Origin: Gemmatimonadota bacterium | GTDB lineage: Bacteria > Gemmatimonadota > Gemmatimonadetes > Gemmatimonadales > GWC2-71-9 | Direction of reading: 5' to 3' | NCBI GenBank assembly: GCA_003221895.1 | Contig: QHUJ01000114.1 | Span: 1-64,000, forward strand | Length of the DNA: 64,000 bases | Shown: piece by piece, positions 6,926-15,792 of the stretch | How positions within the stretch are numbered: position 1 is the first letter of the stretch | How the letters are laid out: each line of letters begins with the position of its first letter | Program-made: the position numbers and the translations under genes | The notes under the pieces: generated by a model | Databases searched by the model: none | What the model was told of the DNA's origin: nothing | The model's input: only the letters and a program-made list of their open reading frames with translations

Positions 6926-9187
6926 ATGACTATCGCCTCGAATTTGGGTTTCCCCCCCCTCGGCGCTGCGCGCGAATTGAAGCGCGCGACCGAAGGCTAC
7001 TGGAGCGGCAAGGTCGCTCTCGATCAGTTACTGGAGACGGGCGCCGAGCTGCGACGCCGCCACTGGGCGCTGCAGCGCGACGTCGGCATCGACCGCATCC
7101 CCGTCAACGACTTCTCCTTTTACGACCGCATGCTCGACACCTGCGCGCTGGTTGGCGCTGTGCCGCCGCGCTACGGGTGGAGAGGCAAAGAAGTCGACCT
7201 CGATACGTACTTCGCGATGGCGCGCGGCAGCCAGCGCAAAGGCCGCGACGTCACCGCGATGGAAATGACGAAGTGGTTCGACACGAATTACCACTACATC
7301 GTCCCGGAGCTCGAGCAGGGTCAGTCGTTCCAGCTCTCGTCGCACAAGCCGATCGTGGAGTTTCAGGAAGCGAAGGCCCTCGGCATCAACGCGACGCCCG
7401 TACTCATCGGTCCGGTCACGTTCTTGTTGCTCGCGAAGGCGAAGGGCGATGTATTCGATCGCCTCTCGCTGCTCGACTCGCTGCTCCCGGTGTACGCCGA
7501 GGTCCTGAGCGAGCTGGCGCAGGCCGGCGCAACCTGGATCCAACTCGACGAGCCGACGCTTGCCCTCGATCGCAACGAGGCCGAACGCGCCGCGTTCCTG
7601 CACGCGTACGGCCAGTTGTCCAAGCGCGCCGGGAAGGCGCGGCTGCTCGTGGCGACGTATTTCGCGGGGCTCGACGACACCGTGTCCACCGCGCTCGCGC
7701 TGCCCGTGCAAGGCCTGCATGTCGATCTGGTGCGCGCTCCCCAGCAGCTCGACAAGCTGCTCACGGCCTGGCCCAAGGGACGCGTGCTCTCGGCGGGCGT
7801 GATCAATGGGCGCAACGTCTGGCGCGCCGACCTCGCGAAGCAGCGCGAGCTGCTGGACAGGGCAGCCGCGAAGGTGGGAAGGGAGCATTTGTGGGTCGCT
7901 CCCTCGTGCTCACTGCTGCATACGCCGCTCGACCTCGATCTTGAGACGAAGCTCGATCCCGAGCTCAAGAGCTGGCTGGCGTTTGCCAAGCAGAAGCTGG
8001 AGGAAGTCGTCGCGTTGGCGAAGGGCGATCAACGCGCCATCCAGGAGAGCAGCACGGCGGTGAAATCGCGCCGCGCGTCACAGCGGATCAACAACGCCGC
8101 GGTGCAGCGCCGCGCGGCCGCGGTCACGGACAAGGACCGCGTGCGCGGGGCACCGTACGCCGCGCGCCGGAAAGCGCAGGTCGATCTGCCGCGCTATCCC
8201 ACGACGACCATCGGGTCGTTCCCGCAGACGAGCGAGGTCCGGGCAGCGCGACGCAAGCTGAACGACAAGCAGCTGACCGCAGAGGACTACGAGCGCTTCA
8301 TCGAGGCACAAATCGGGAAGACCATCCGTCTGCAGGAAGAGATCGGGCTCGACGTGTTGGTGCACGGCGAGTTCGAACGCAACGACATGGTCGAGTACTT
8401 CGGGGAGCAACTCGCAGGGTTCACGTTCACGGAGCACGGCTGGGTCCAGTCGTTTGGCACGCGCTACGTGAAGCCGCCCATCATTTTCGGCGACGTTTCG
8501 CGGCCGAGCGCGATGACCGTGCGGTGGAGCCGCTACGCGCAGTCACTCACCCAACAGCCGGTGAAGGGGATGCTCACCGGGCCGGTGACGATTCTGCAAT
8601 GGTCGTTTGTGCGCGACGACCAGCCGCGCGCCGAAACGGCCAAGCAGCTCGCGCTTGCGATTCGCGATGAGGTGCTCGATCTCGAGGCCGCCGGCATCCG
8701 CGTTATTCAGATCGACGAGCCGGCGCTGCGCGAGGGTCTGCCGCTGCGGCGGGCCGAGTGGTCAGGCTATCTGCAATGGGCGGTCGACGTGTTCCGCCTC
8801 GCGACCGCCGGCGTGCACAACAGCACGCAGATCCACACCCACATGTGCTACAGCGAGTTCAACGACGTGCTGCAGGTCATCGAGCGCATGGACGCCGATG
8901 TCATCTCGATCGAGAACGCGCGTTCGGGCTCCGAGCTGCTGCAGGGGTTCGAGGAGTACAAGTATCCGAACGAGATCGGACCCGGCGTCTACGACATCCA
9001 TTCGCCGCGCGTGCCGGCGACTGCCGAGATCACCACCGCACTAAAGAGTATGCGGCGGGTGCTGGACGACGCGCAGATCTGGGTGAATCCCGACTGCGGG
9101 CTCAAGACCCGTGGCTGGGAAGAGACGCTGGCCGCGCTGAAAAACATGGTCGCGGCGGCGAAAGAGATGCGCAATGGAAGCAGCTGA
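6926..9187 (+). CDS. metE: Cobalamin-independent methionine synthase MetE
   Basis: 5-methyltetrahydropteroyltriglutamate-homocysteine methyltransferase: it transfers the methyl group from methyl-tetrahydrofolate to homocysteine in the last step of methionine synthesis. At 753 residues it has the usual full length, with an N-terminal folate domain and a C-terminal catalytic domain starting near residue 425 (YPTTTIGSFPQT). The zinc ligands are present: His639 and Cys641 in IHTHMCYSEF, a Glu near 682 and Cys724 in NPDCGLKTR. No Shine-Dalgarno sequence precedes ATG 6926. The end overlaps the nfu-like gene by 14 nt, so the two are probably co-transcribed. Confidence 0.97.
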   Translation: MTIASNLGFPPLGAARELKRATEGYWSGKVALDQLLETGAELRRRHWALQRDVGIDRIPVNDFSFYDRMLDTCALVGAVPPRYGWRGKEVDLDTYFAMARGSQRKGRDVTAMEMTKWFDTNYHYIVPELEQGQSFQLSSHKPIVEFQEAKALGINATPVLIGPVTFLLLAKAKGDVFDRLSLLDSLLPVYAEVLSELAQAGATWIQLDEPTLALDRNEAERAAFLHAYGQLSKRAGKARLLVATYFAGLDDTVSTALALPVQGLHVDLVRAPQQLDKLLTAWPKGRVLSAGVINGRNVWRADLAKQRELLDRAAAKVGREHLWVAPSCSLLHTPLDLDLETKLDPELKSWLAFAKQKLEEVVALAKGDQRAIQESSTAVKSRRASQRINNAAVQRRAAAVTDKDRVRGAPYAARRKAQVDLPRYPTTTIGSFPQTSEVRAARRKLNDKQLTAEDYERFIEAQIGKTIRLQEEIGLDVLVHGEFERNDMVEYFGEQLAGFTFTEHGWVQSFGTRYVKPPIIFGDVSRPSAMTVRWSRYAQSLTQQPVKGMLTGPVTILQWSFVRDDQPRAETAKQLALAIRDEVLDLEAAGIRVIQIDEPALREGLPLRRAEWSGYLQWAVDVFRLATAGVHNSTQIHTHMCYSEFNDVLQVIERMDADVISIENARSGSELLQGFEEYKYPNEIGPGVYDIHSPRVPATAEITTALKSMRRVLDDAQIWVNPDCGLKTRGWEETLAALKNMVAAAKEMRNGSS

Positions 9188-9782
9188 GATCCGGATCACC
9201 GCCGAGCCGATCGACGACCAGCGCTGCAAGTTCGTGGTGAACGTGCCGGTGCTTGCGGAGGGCGTGCGCCGCTTTACCGATGCCGGCGAGGCGAAGGGCT
9301 CTCCCTTGGCCGAAGCGATCTTCGCCATTCCGGGCGTTGGTGTCAACGAGCTCATCGTGTCGGGCAACATCGTCACCGTGGTCAAGCAGTCGTCCTCCCC
9401 CTGGCAGGCGGTGGGTAAGGCAGTAGGTGCCGCGATTCGCTCAGCGTTGACGGCGGACGCGGCGCCCGTCGTCGCCAGCCCGAAGTCGCCGAGCGCGGTC
9501 AGCGATGACACGCTGTACGAGCAGGTCGCGCGGGTGTTCGACGAGCAGGTGAACCCGATGGTGGCGCGCCATGGCGGGCACGTCGAGCTCATCGACGTGC
9601 AGGAAGCGGTCGTGATGCTCCGCATGGGCGGCGGCTGCCAGGGCTGCGGCATGGCGGACGTCACGCTGCGGCAGGGCATCGAGGGAATGCTGGCCCAGTT
9701 CGTTCCGCAGGTCCGCGGCATCGTCGACATCACCGACCACACCTCGGGCGCGAACCCCTACTTCCAGGCCTCCAAAAAATAG
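9174..9782 (+). CDS. nfuA: Nfu-type Fe-S cluster scaffold/carrier
   Basis: A 202-residue protein with two domains. The N-terminal Nfu/NifU-N-like part (~1-90) contains SPLAEAIFAIPGVGVNELIV. The C-terminal NifU domain (~110-195) carries the cluster-binding CxxC, Cys155 and Cys158, in GGGCQGCGMADVTL. Such proteins hand [4Fe-4S] clusters to target enzymes. It starts inside the end of metE, giving translational coupling. The many Fe-S proteins downstream (radical SAM, ferredoxin, Rieske) could be clients, which is inference. Confidence 0.9.
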   Translation: MEAAEIRITAEPIDDQRCKFVVNVPVLAEGVRRFTDAGEAKGSPLAEAIFAIPGVGVNELIVSGNIVTVVKQSSSPWQAVGKAVGAAIRSALTADAAPVVASPKSPSAVSDDTLYEQVARVFDEQVNPMVARHGGHVELIDVQEAVVMLRMGGGCQGCGMADVTLRQGIEGMLAQFVPQVRGIVDITDHTSGANPYFQASKK

Positions 9783-9835
9783 CCCCGCGACTTCTGCTGC
9801 TGCTGCCGACCACGACCTACCGCACCGCGGCGTTC

Positions 9836-11017
9836 GTGGAGGCCGCGCGGCAGATGGGCGTCGAGCTGACAGTCGCGTCGGAAGAGCCTAGCACGCTCGA
9901 AGCCGTGAACCCGGCCGGCCTCCTCACGCTCGATTTCGAGCAACCGGAGCGAGCAGCAGACGCGGTGCGGGTGTTCTCCGCGCAGTACCCGATCAACGGG
10001 GTCGTGGGAGTCGACGATACAACGGCGGTGGTCGCTGCTGCTGTCGCCACCCGGCTGAAGCTGAAGGGCAATCCCGTTCATGCGGCGATCGCCGCGAGCG
10101 ATAAGTACCTGCAGCGAGAGCTGCTGGCCGAGGCGGCCGTGCCGATTCCGCGCTTCGAGTTGCGAAGTCTCGAGGAAGATCCCACCGCCATCGCAAAATC
10201 CATCCCCTATCCCTGTGTACTGAAACCGGTGCGTCTGTCCGCGTCGCGGGGAGTCATGCGCGCCGACAGTCCGCAATCGTTCGTGACGGCTCATCGTAGG
10301 CTGCGCGCTATCCTCGCCGATCCGGAAACCGCGGCGGCATGCGGCGACAGGGCGCGCCAGTATCTGGTCGAGGAGTTCGTGCCAGGCTACGAAGTCGCGC
10401 TCGAAGGGCTCGTCGTCGATCGCCGGCTGCACGTCCTGACGTTGTTCGACAAACCCGACCCGCTCGATGGGCCATTCTTTGAAGAGACGATCTACGTGAC
10501 GCCGTCGAGGGTGCCCGCCGGTTTGCAGGCGGCGATCAAGGACTGCGCCGATCGTGCAGTGCGCGCGGTGGGAATCACGGACGGCCCCGTTCACGCCGAG
10601 CTCCGCTACAACGAGCGCGGTCCCTGGCTCATCGAGCTCGCCGCGCGGCCCATCGGCGGTCGCTGCTCTGCCGTCCTCCGCTTCGGCGACCACGGCGTCT
10701 CTCTCGAGGAACTCATCCTGCGGCACGCGCTCGGCATGTCGATTCCCTCGATGCAGCGCGAACGGCTCGCTGCCGGCGTGATGATGATTCCGATTCCCGG
10801 CGAGGGAACAATGAGGGACGTGCGCGGCCTCGCCGAGGCGAAGACCGTTCCGCTCGTCGAGGACGTGCAGATCACCGCACACCCCGGAGAGCGGCTCATT
10901 CCGTTTCCCGAGGGCTCCCGCTATCCCGGCTTCATTTTTGCGCGCGGCGAAACGCCGGATGTGGTCGAGACCGCGCTGCGAGAGGCACACCGGCGACTGA
11001 CGTTCGTGCTCGAATGA
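9836..11017 (+). CDS. ATP-grasp superfamily ligase
   Basis: Carboxylate-amine/thiol ligase-type enzyme (393 residues from this start). The ATP-grasp core is visible in YPCVLKPVRLSASRGVMRAD (nucleotide loop), YLVEEFVPGYEVALEGLVVD and ELRYNERGPWLIELAARPIG (metal-binding loop); the substrate is unknown. GTG 9836 is the first ordinary start, but the frame upstream clearly continues as protein (RLLLLLPTTTYRTAAF), back to the nfuA stop codon, without ATG, GTG or TTG. The true start may therefore be near 9779 with a rare codon. It overlaps the next gene by ATGA. Confidence 0.85.
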   Translation: MEAARQMGVELTVASEEPSTLEAVNPAGLLTLDFEQPERAADAVRVFSAQYPINGVVGVDDTTAVVAAAVATRLKLKGNPVHAAIAASDKYLQRELLAEAAVPIPRFELRSLEEDPTAIAKSIPYPCVLKPVRLSASRGVMRADSPQSFVTAHRRLRAILADPETAAACGDRARQYLVEEFVPGYEVALEGLVVDRRLHVLTLFDKPDPLDGPFFEETIYVTPSRVPAGLQAAIKDCADRAVRAVGITDGPVHAELRYNERGPWLIELAARPIGGRCSAVLRFGDHGVSLEELILRHALGMSIPSMQRERLAAGVMMIPIPGEGTMRDVRGLAEAKTVPLVEDVQITAHPGERLIPFPEGSRYPGFIFARGETPDVVETALREAHRRLTFVLE

Positions 11018-12234
11018 GGTGGCGGCAGGCGGTCGCTGCCCTGTTGATCCTCCTGGCCGCCGCGGAGGTCGTTCGCAGCCTCGGCCGGCTCGACGGCGTC
11101 ATTTTCACGGGCTATACGCAGGTCGGCGAAGTCGTCCTGCAGGGCGGGGATCCGTACGGGCTCCGGATCAACACCTGGCCACCGTTCTTCCTCTTCATCG
11201 CCGCAGGCTTGGCGCTGCTCGCGCGCATTTCACTCGCCGGCGCGTTACTGCTGTGGCAGATCGGCAGCGTGTCTGCGCTGTGGGGAACGCTACGCCTGAT
11301 GCCCCGCCTGGCAGGGGACGAACCGGCGCCGCTCACGTCGACCGCCGTGCTCGTGCCGGTGCTCATGACCGCCCGGCTGCTGCAGGAGCACTTGCAACAC
11401 ACGCAAGTCAATCTCTATGTCCTGTTCCTGATACTGCTGGCGTTCCATCTGTTCCAGCAGCGGCACCATGGTCTGGGCGGGCTCGCGTTGGCCGCGGCGG
11501 CGAGTCTGCGCGCGGTGCCAATACTTTTCCTGCCCTATCTGCTCTACAAACGGGCGTGGCGCGCGGCCGCCTGGACGGCAGGGTTTCTCGTCGTCATCAA
11601 CTTCTTCCTTCCCGTGGCGACCTTCGGGCCGAAGCGGGCGCTGGAGCGGTGGCACTCGTGGCGCGCGGTCGCCACGGCGGAAACGGCGGACCCAACGCCC
11701 GGTTATTCGAATCAGTCGCTGCTGGCGGCACTCAAGCGACTCCTCACCAGTGAAGGCAGCGCTCGTGATCCCGTACATACCGCAGTCGCCGACTGGCCCA
11801 CGCAGCGCGTCGTGCACCTGCTCTACGGGTCGATCGCGCTCGCCGCCGTGGCGCTGGCACTCCTGTTTCTCCGCAATCCGCCTGATCTCGCGAGTCCGCG
11901 GACCGTCGGGGAGCTGGCGATCATCCTTGTTCTCATGCCGCTCATTTCGCCGCTCGCGTGGAAGCCGCACTTCGTGACACTGCTGGTGGGCTACTGGCTG
12001 ATCTGGCGCCTCAGCCCCGGCAAGCCACGACCGGTGTGGATCCTGTGGTGGGCGTCGTTCGTATGCCTCACGCTGAGCGCACCCGCGCTCGTTGGCACCC
12101 GGGTGCGGTCAGTGCTCGAATCGCTGAATGTGATAACGGTGGGGGCGCTGCTGGTGCTTGGTCTGACGATCTGGGCTGCTACACTGCCTCAGCCACGACC
12201 TCGAGCCAATAACGAGGGACTTCGTTCATCTTAA
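11014..12234 (+). CDS. Polytopic GT87-like (DUF2029) mannosyl/glycosyltransferase
   Basis: A 406-residue integral membrane protein with about ten hydrophobic segments. The first loop contains GGDPYGLRINTWPPFFLF, resembling the DUF2029/GT87 family of polyprenyl-phosphate-dependent glycosyltransferases. LISPLAWKPHFVTLL near the C-terminus is also typical of that family. It is coupled by ATGA to the ATP-grasp gene, so the pair may act on one envelope glycoconjugate. The 3' end overlaps the converging methyltransferase gene by 56 nt. Family assignment is moderate; a membrane role is certain. Confidence 0.78.
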   Translation: MRWRQAVAALLILLAAAEVVRSLGRLDGVIFTGYTQVGEVVLQGGDPYGLRINTWPPFFLFIAAGLALLARISLAGALLLWQIGSVSALWGTLRLMPRLAGDEPAPLTSTAVLVPVLMTARLLQEHLQHTQVNLYVLFLILLAFHLFQQRHHGLGGLALAAAASLRAVPILFLPYLLYKRAWRAAAWTAGFLVVINFFLPVATFGPKRALERWHSWRAVATAETADPTPGYSNQSLLAALKRLLTSEGSARDPVHTAVADWPTQRVVHLLYGSIALAAVALALLFLRNPPDLASPRTVGELAIILVLMPLISPLAWKPHFVTLLVGYWLIWRLSPGKPRPVWILWWASFVCLTLSAPALVGTRVRSVLESLNVITVGALLVLGLTIWAATLPQPRPRANNEGLRSS

Positions 12235-13006
12235 GCTCGTCGAGCGTGCGAGCGAGCCCGGTCTGCAGCGCCTCAGATCCCTCCTCCAGCGGCACACCGG
12301 GCAGCGCACCCTCGATGAACAACGAGAAGCGGCCGATATCGGCGAGACTCTGCGCCGTCATGTTGATGCGCAACAGCTCGATCGTGGTCGGCTGCAGGCC
12401 GGCCGCCTTGCACGCTTCGCCGTACTGCTCGGCCGTAAGCCACTCCATCGCGGCGGCATGGCCGTTATGCTGGACGTCGATCCCCTTCTCACGCAGCGCC
12501 TGCACGGAGCGCACGATCCAACGGCGCCAGAATCCACTCGTGCCCTCGACGTAGGCGCCGTTGAAGAACGTGCTGTTGAACGCCAGGAGACCACCCGGCT
12601 TCAGCACGCGGCGAATCTCCCGCAGCACGCTGGTCTTGTCCCGCGTCAAGTGAATCGCGTTGAGGAAAACGACCGTGTCGGCTGACTTCACGAGCTTCGA
12701 CAGCCACTCGGCGCTGCCTTGCACGAACTCGGCGAACTTGGAGGAGATCGCGGCGCGCGCCTTTTCGATGGCGGTCGGCGAGGGATCGATCCCGATGACG
12801 CGCGGCGGCGGCTGCGCGCCGCCCACGCGCTCCAGGATGAGCTGAGTGACGGCGCCCGGACCGCACCCGAGGTCGACAATGACCTGACGGCCCGGACAGA
12901 TCACTCGCTCCAGAATCCAACGATTGACGTGCGTGAAGAACGGATGCCGCGTGAACGGCGTGAACGAGAAGCGGTCGTCTTCCGCCGCCGGATTCAGGGC
13001 GGTCAC
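12179..13006 (-). CDS. Class I SAM-dependent methyltransferase
   Basis: A 275-residue enzyme with the Rossmann motif I VIVDLGCGPGAVTQL at about residue 45, the acidic ribose-binding IGIDPSPTAIEKA, and motif IV/post-IV VVFLNAIHLTRDKTSVLREI plus LKPGGLLAFNSTF, as in UbiE/Methyltransf_11 proteins. The substrate cannot be told. It starts at GTG 13006, overlapping the upstream gene by 4 nt, so the two form an operon. Its last 56 nt overlap the converging glycosyltransferase. Confidence 0.9.
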   Translation of the reverse strand: MTALNPAAEDDRFSFTPFTRHPFFTHVNRWILERVICPGRQVIVDLGCGPGAVTQLILERVGGAQPPPRVIGIDPSPTAIEKARAAISSKFAEFVQGSAEWLSKLVKSADTVVFLNAIHLTRDKTSVLREIRRVLKPGGLLAFNSTFFNGAYVEGTSGFWRRWIVRSVQALREKGIDVQHNGHAAAMEWLTAEQYGEACKAAGLQPTTIELLRINMTAQSLADIGRFSLFIEGALPGVPLEEGSEALQTGLARTLDELKMNEVPRYWLEVVAEAV

Positions 13007-13704
13007 AGCTTATGAATCCCCAGTGGGCCGAGGTGAACATCGAGGTTGTGGTTGACGCGATAGCCCACGACTCCAGTGACGTCGAGAGTCGCGGCGTCGC
13101 CGGTGTACACTTCTTTCCCGTTGACCATGAATTTGGCTTTACCGCCCTGCACCTGAATACTCAGCTCGTTCGTCGCCTTGCCGCTCGTGTCGGACTTGGT
13201 CACCGCGTCGCTCGCAGTCCATTCCACCACGGCGGTGGGCCGCGCGGCGTAGCTCGAGCGGCGGCGGATCGAATACTTGCCGTCGATGGGCCGCACGAGG
13301 AAGTAGGTGTAGGTCTGACCCGAGTCAGCCAGGTTCTTACCGCCGATGAGAATGCCGAATGCTTCCGGGTGAGCGGGATTCGTCATTTGTGTCATCTTGG
13401 CGACGACATGGTAGTTGCCGGAGATGGTGTCGCGATCGCGCCAGTAGATCGCCGCGGGCCCGACGGTCGTGTGCAGGCCGTCACCCATGGCGGCGAACTT
13501 GACGTTTTCGAGCGGCGCGGGCTGGCCGGTCTGACGATTCGTCTCCGTCCGCACGTGCCAACCTGCCGGGAAGGTGCCGCCGCCAGCGACCGTGCGGTCG
13601 GGATCGCCCTGCGCGGCGAGTCGCGCGGCAGGGGCGAAAAGCAGAAAGACCGCCGTAGCGGTCACAAAACGAATCAGCGTCCGGTTCTCCTGAGGGATGG
13701 GCAT
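13003..13704 (-). CDS. Secreted protein with concanavalin A/DUF1080-like fold
   Basis: A 233-residue exported protein. A signal peptide (FVTATAVFLLFAPAARLAAQ) is followed by a single beta-rich domain that ends in a hydrophobic strand. Features such as YHVVAKMTQMTNPAHPEAFG, YTYFLVRPIDGKYSIRRRSS and VGYRVNHNLDVH resemble laminin-G/DUF1080 (3-keto-disaccharide hydrolase-like) sandwich proteins, so a carbohydrate-related role is possible. No catalytic residue can be assigned. It overlaps the methyltransferase gene by 4 nt. Confidence 0.75.
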   Translation of the reverse strand: MPIPQENRTLIRFVTATAVFLLFAPAARLAAQGDPDRTVAGGGTFPAGWHVRTETNRQTGQPAPLENVKFAAMGDGLHTTVGPAAIYWRDRDTISGNYHVVAKMTQMTNPAHPEAFGILIGGKNLADSGQTYTYFLVRPIDGKYSIRRRSSYAARPTAVVEWTASDAVTKSDTSGKATNELSIQVQGGKAKFMVNGKEVYTGDAATLDVTGVVGYRVNHNLDVHLGPLGIHKL

Positions 13705-13760
13705 TGCTTCCGCGGTCTAAGTGACATCATCAAAAGGTTTTAGTCAAGGGCTGGTTTCGC

Positions 13761-14255
13761 TTATCCATGCCGCTCCGCCAGGTCGTGCACTGTATCCAAG
13801 CTCACGATCTTGAGTTTGCGCTTGCCCATGGGAAGCGTGATTTCGACCTTCTGCCCGACTTTCCCGCCGAGCAACGCTTTCCCGAGCGGCGATGCCATGG
13901 ATACCGGCATCTCTACCTTGCCGTCTTCCCCTTCGATGAATTCCCCGAGTGTCAGCGCGTAGACTTCCTTCGTCTTCGTGTCGAGATCTTCAACGGTGAC
14001 CCGCGACCCGAAACCCACGCGGTCGCGAGGAATATCCTGTTCACGGACATCGGACAACTTCGACAACCGCAGCCGCAGGTGATGCACGCGCGCCTGCGCG
14101 AACTGCTGGCGCTCCAGCGCCGCCTTGAACTCGGAGTTCTCGCGCAAATCGCCATGCGCGCGCGCCTTTTCGATCTCTTTGGGTAGCACGAAAGAGATCT
14201 CGTGATTCAGGCGTTCGACCTCCTCCTGGAGTTTCTGTTTCAGCCCTTCAATCAT
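13761..14255 (-). CDS. greA: Transcription elongation factor GreA/GreB family
   Basis: It binds the secondary channel of RNA polymerase and stimulates cleavage of backtracked RNA. In 164 residues, the N-terminal coiled coil (~1-75) carries the acidic tip signature HGDLRENSEF, with the Asp and Glu needed for cleavage. The C-terminal FKBP-like domain ends in ITLPMGKRKLKIVSL. ATG 14255 lacks a Shine-Dalgarno sequence; instead a TAGTAT box ends 6 nt before it, so a leaderless mRNA is likely. Confidence 0.95.
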   Translation of the reverse strand: MIEGLKQKLQEEVERLNHEISFVLPKEIEKARAHGDLRENSEFKAALERQQFAQARVHHLRLRLSKLSDVREQDIPRDRVGFGSRVTVEDLDTKTKEVYALTLGEFIEGEDGKVEMPVSMASPLGKALLGGKVGQKVEITLPMGKRKLKIVSLDTVHDLAERHG

Positions 14256-14302
14256 GGTGGGATACTAACCGACCACCGGCCTCCTCGGCTAGCTTTTAGC
14301 GC
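14256..14302. promoter_or_regulatory. Divergent leaderless-type promoter region, greA / mrp-like gene
   Basis: The 47-bp gap holds TAGTAT 6 nt before the greA ATG on the minus strand and TAGCTT 7 nt before the GTG of the mrp-like gene on the plus strand. Neither start has a Shine-Dalgarno sequence. Both boxes fit the TANNNT -10 element placed as in leaderless promoters. Confidence 0.5.
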
Positions 14303-15049
14303 GTGCGAACCTACCATCAGCTGACCGATCCCGATCGCTCCGGCCTGGCCGACCAGATCGGTGCCCAGCGCCGGCGCGTCGCCGAACAGTTGGCCGGGGT
14401 CCAGCGCATCGTGGCCGTCATGAGCGGCAAGGGTGGCGTGGGAAAAAGCTATGTCACGGCGCATCTTGCGCGGTCCCTGGCGCGGAGCGGGCGGGCGGTT
14501 GGTGTGCTGGATGCCGACTTCAATGGGCCCACGATTCCCGCTCTGCTGCAGACGCCGCCGGAGGCCGCCGCTCCCGCCATCGGCCTCGACGGCGTGAAAT
14601 GCGTGTCCATGGGACACTTTCTGACCGATGGTGCTCCCCTCTCTTTCACCGGGCCACCCGCCGAAGGCTTCGTGTGGCGCGGTGCCATGGAGGCCGCGGC
14701 TCTGCGGGAGTTTCTGGGCGATGTGAAGTGGGGCCCTCTCGACTTCCTGGTGCTCGATTTGCCGCCCGGAATGGAGCGCTACCTCGCACTGTGTGATATC
14801 CTCGGCGCTCCGCCGGCGGTGCTCACCGTGACCATTCCTACTGCGGAATCGCGCGATGCCGTCCGCCGTGCCATGCGCGCCGCAGTCGAGCGGGGTTCGG
14901 ACCTGCTCGGCATCGTCGAAAACATGGTGGGACCGCAATTCCCGGGGACGGCTGGTGATGACCTCGCGCGAGAGTTCAATGCGCCGGTGATTGCGCGCAT
15001 ACCCTTCAACCCCTCGCCAAGCGTCTGGGATGAAATTCCTTTGCGTTGA
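14303..15049 (+). CDS. Mrp/NBP35-type P-loop ATPase without the usual CxxC
   Basis: A 248-residue member of the ParA/Mrp ATPase family, which carries or inserts Fe-S clusters. The deviant Walker A (VMSGKGGVGKSYV) is near residue 40, followed by VGVLDADFNGPTIP (switch) and LDFLVLDLPPG (Walker B). Typical Mrp/ApbC proteins bind a bridging cluster through a CPxC after the ENM motif; here the segment reads VENMVGPQFPGTAG, with no cysteine. It may be an ATPase adaptor rather than a cluster carrier. It overlaps the next gene by 20 nt and heads the respiratory super-locus. Confidence 0.85.
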   Translation: MRTYHQLTDPDRSGLADQIGAQRRRVAEQLAGVQRIVAVMSGKGGVGKSYVTAHLARSLARSGRAVGVLDADFNGPTIPALLQTPPEAAAPAIGLDGVKCVSMGHFLTDGAPLSFTGPPAEGFVWRGAMEAAALREFLGDVKWGPLDFLVLDLPPGMERYLALCDILGAPPAVLTVTIPTAESRDAVRRAMRAAVERGSDLLGIVENMVGPQFPGTAGDDLAREFNAPVIARIPFNPSPSVWDEIPLR

Positions 15050-15431
15050 GTGTGACCAGCAGATGGCGTTTGCCGAACGTGAGATCCCGGGCGACGGGAC
15101 GCTCGCGGCCACGTTCAAGTGTCCCACGTGCGGTCGCGTGATCGCGATGCTGACGAACCCGATGGAGACGCAGCTCGTTTCGTCGCTGGGCGTCGAGATC
15201 GGCGGACGCACGGTGCCAGCCGAGCCATTCGAGACGATCAGCAAGGCGGTGGTCACGGGCGGGCCCGCGTGGTCGAGCGACGCCCAGGAACGACTCTCCC
15301 GCGTTCCGAGCTTCGTGCGCGGCATGGTCAAGAAGATCTACGGTGACTACGCGAAGGAGCGGGGCATTACCGAGATCACCCCCGCCGTCATGGACACCGC
15401 GCGCGCCGAGCTGGGGCTCGAAGGGATGTGA
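15030..15431 (+). CDS. Zinc-ribbon plus PCP_red-like domain protein
   Basis: A 133-residue protein that starts at ATG 15030, inside the end of the Mrp-like gene; the ORF track start at 14991 is too early. Residues 1-40 form a treble-clef or zinc ribbon with CVEC and CPTC. Residues ~80-130 (SRVPSFVRGMVKKIYGDYAK, then RGITEITPAVM) match the small PCP_red helical domain at the C-terminus of the protochlorophyllide reductase B subunit, which contacts tetrapyrrole. The same motif recurs in the next two large proteins. A role in binding or handing over a tetrapyrrole is inference. Confidence 0.78.
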   Translation: MKFLCVECDQQMAFAEREIPGDGTLAATFKCPTCGRVIAMLTNPMETQLVSSLGVEIGGRTVPAEPFETISKAVVTGGPAWSSDAQERLSRVPSFVRGMVKKIYGDYAKERGITEITPAVMDTARAELGLEGM

Positions 15432-15691
15432 GCGACTTCGAAGAACGCAGTGTCGGGGAGCTCCGGGTCCGGATCGACCGCACCCTGTGCGTCGGCTTCG
15501 GCGACTGCGTCACCGAAGCGCCTGAGGCCTTCGTCCTCGATGATACCGGCACCGCGGTATTCGTGAATCCTGACGCCGTGGAGCGCGAGCGATTGTTGCG
15601 CGCGTGCGACGCGTGTCCGGTCGATGCCATTACGGTCTGGAACGAAAAGGGCACCCAAATCGTCCCCGCGGCTTGTGAACAAGTTCCTTGA
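15428..15691 (+). CDS. Small ferredoxin (3Fe-4S/4Fe-4S single-cluster type)
   Basis: An 87-residue electron carrier. The pattern CVGFGDCVTEAPEAF followed by CDACPVDAI is that of single-cluster ferredoxins; the spacing of the first two cysteines (CxxxxxC) leaves three ligands, favouring a [3Fe-4S] or incomplete [4Fe-4S] cluster. GTG 15428 overlaps the preceding stop codon. A likely partner is the radical SAM enzyme two genes downstream, or the oxidase module. Confidence 0.88.
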   Translation: MSDFEERSVGELRVRIDRTLCVGFGDCVTEAPEAFVLDDTGTAVFVNPDAVERERLLRACDACPVDAITVWNEKGTQIVPAACEQVP

Positions 15692-15792
15692 CAGCACCGG
15701 GAGGCGCCTGCATATCCCTTGACTCTGACGGCATCCACACCGACATCTAAAGTTCACAACCCGCTCGAGCGGCGTCACTCGGGGAGGTAGTG

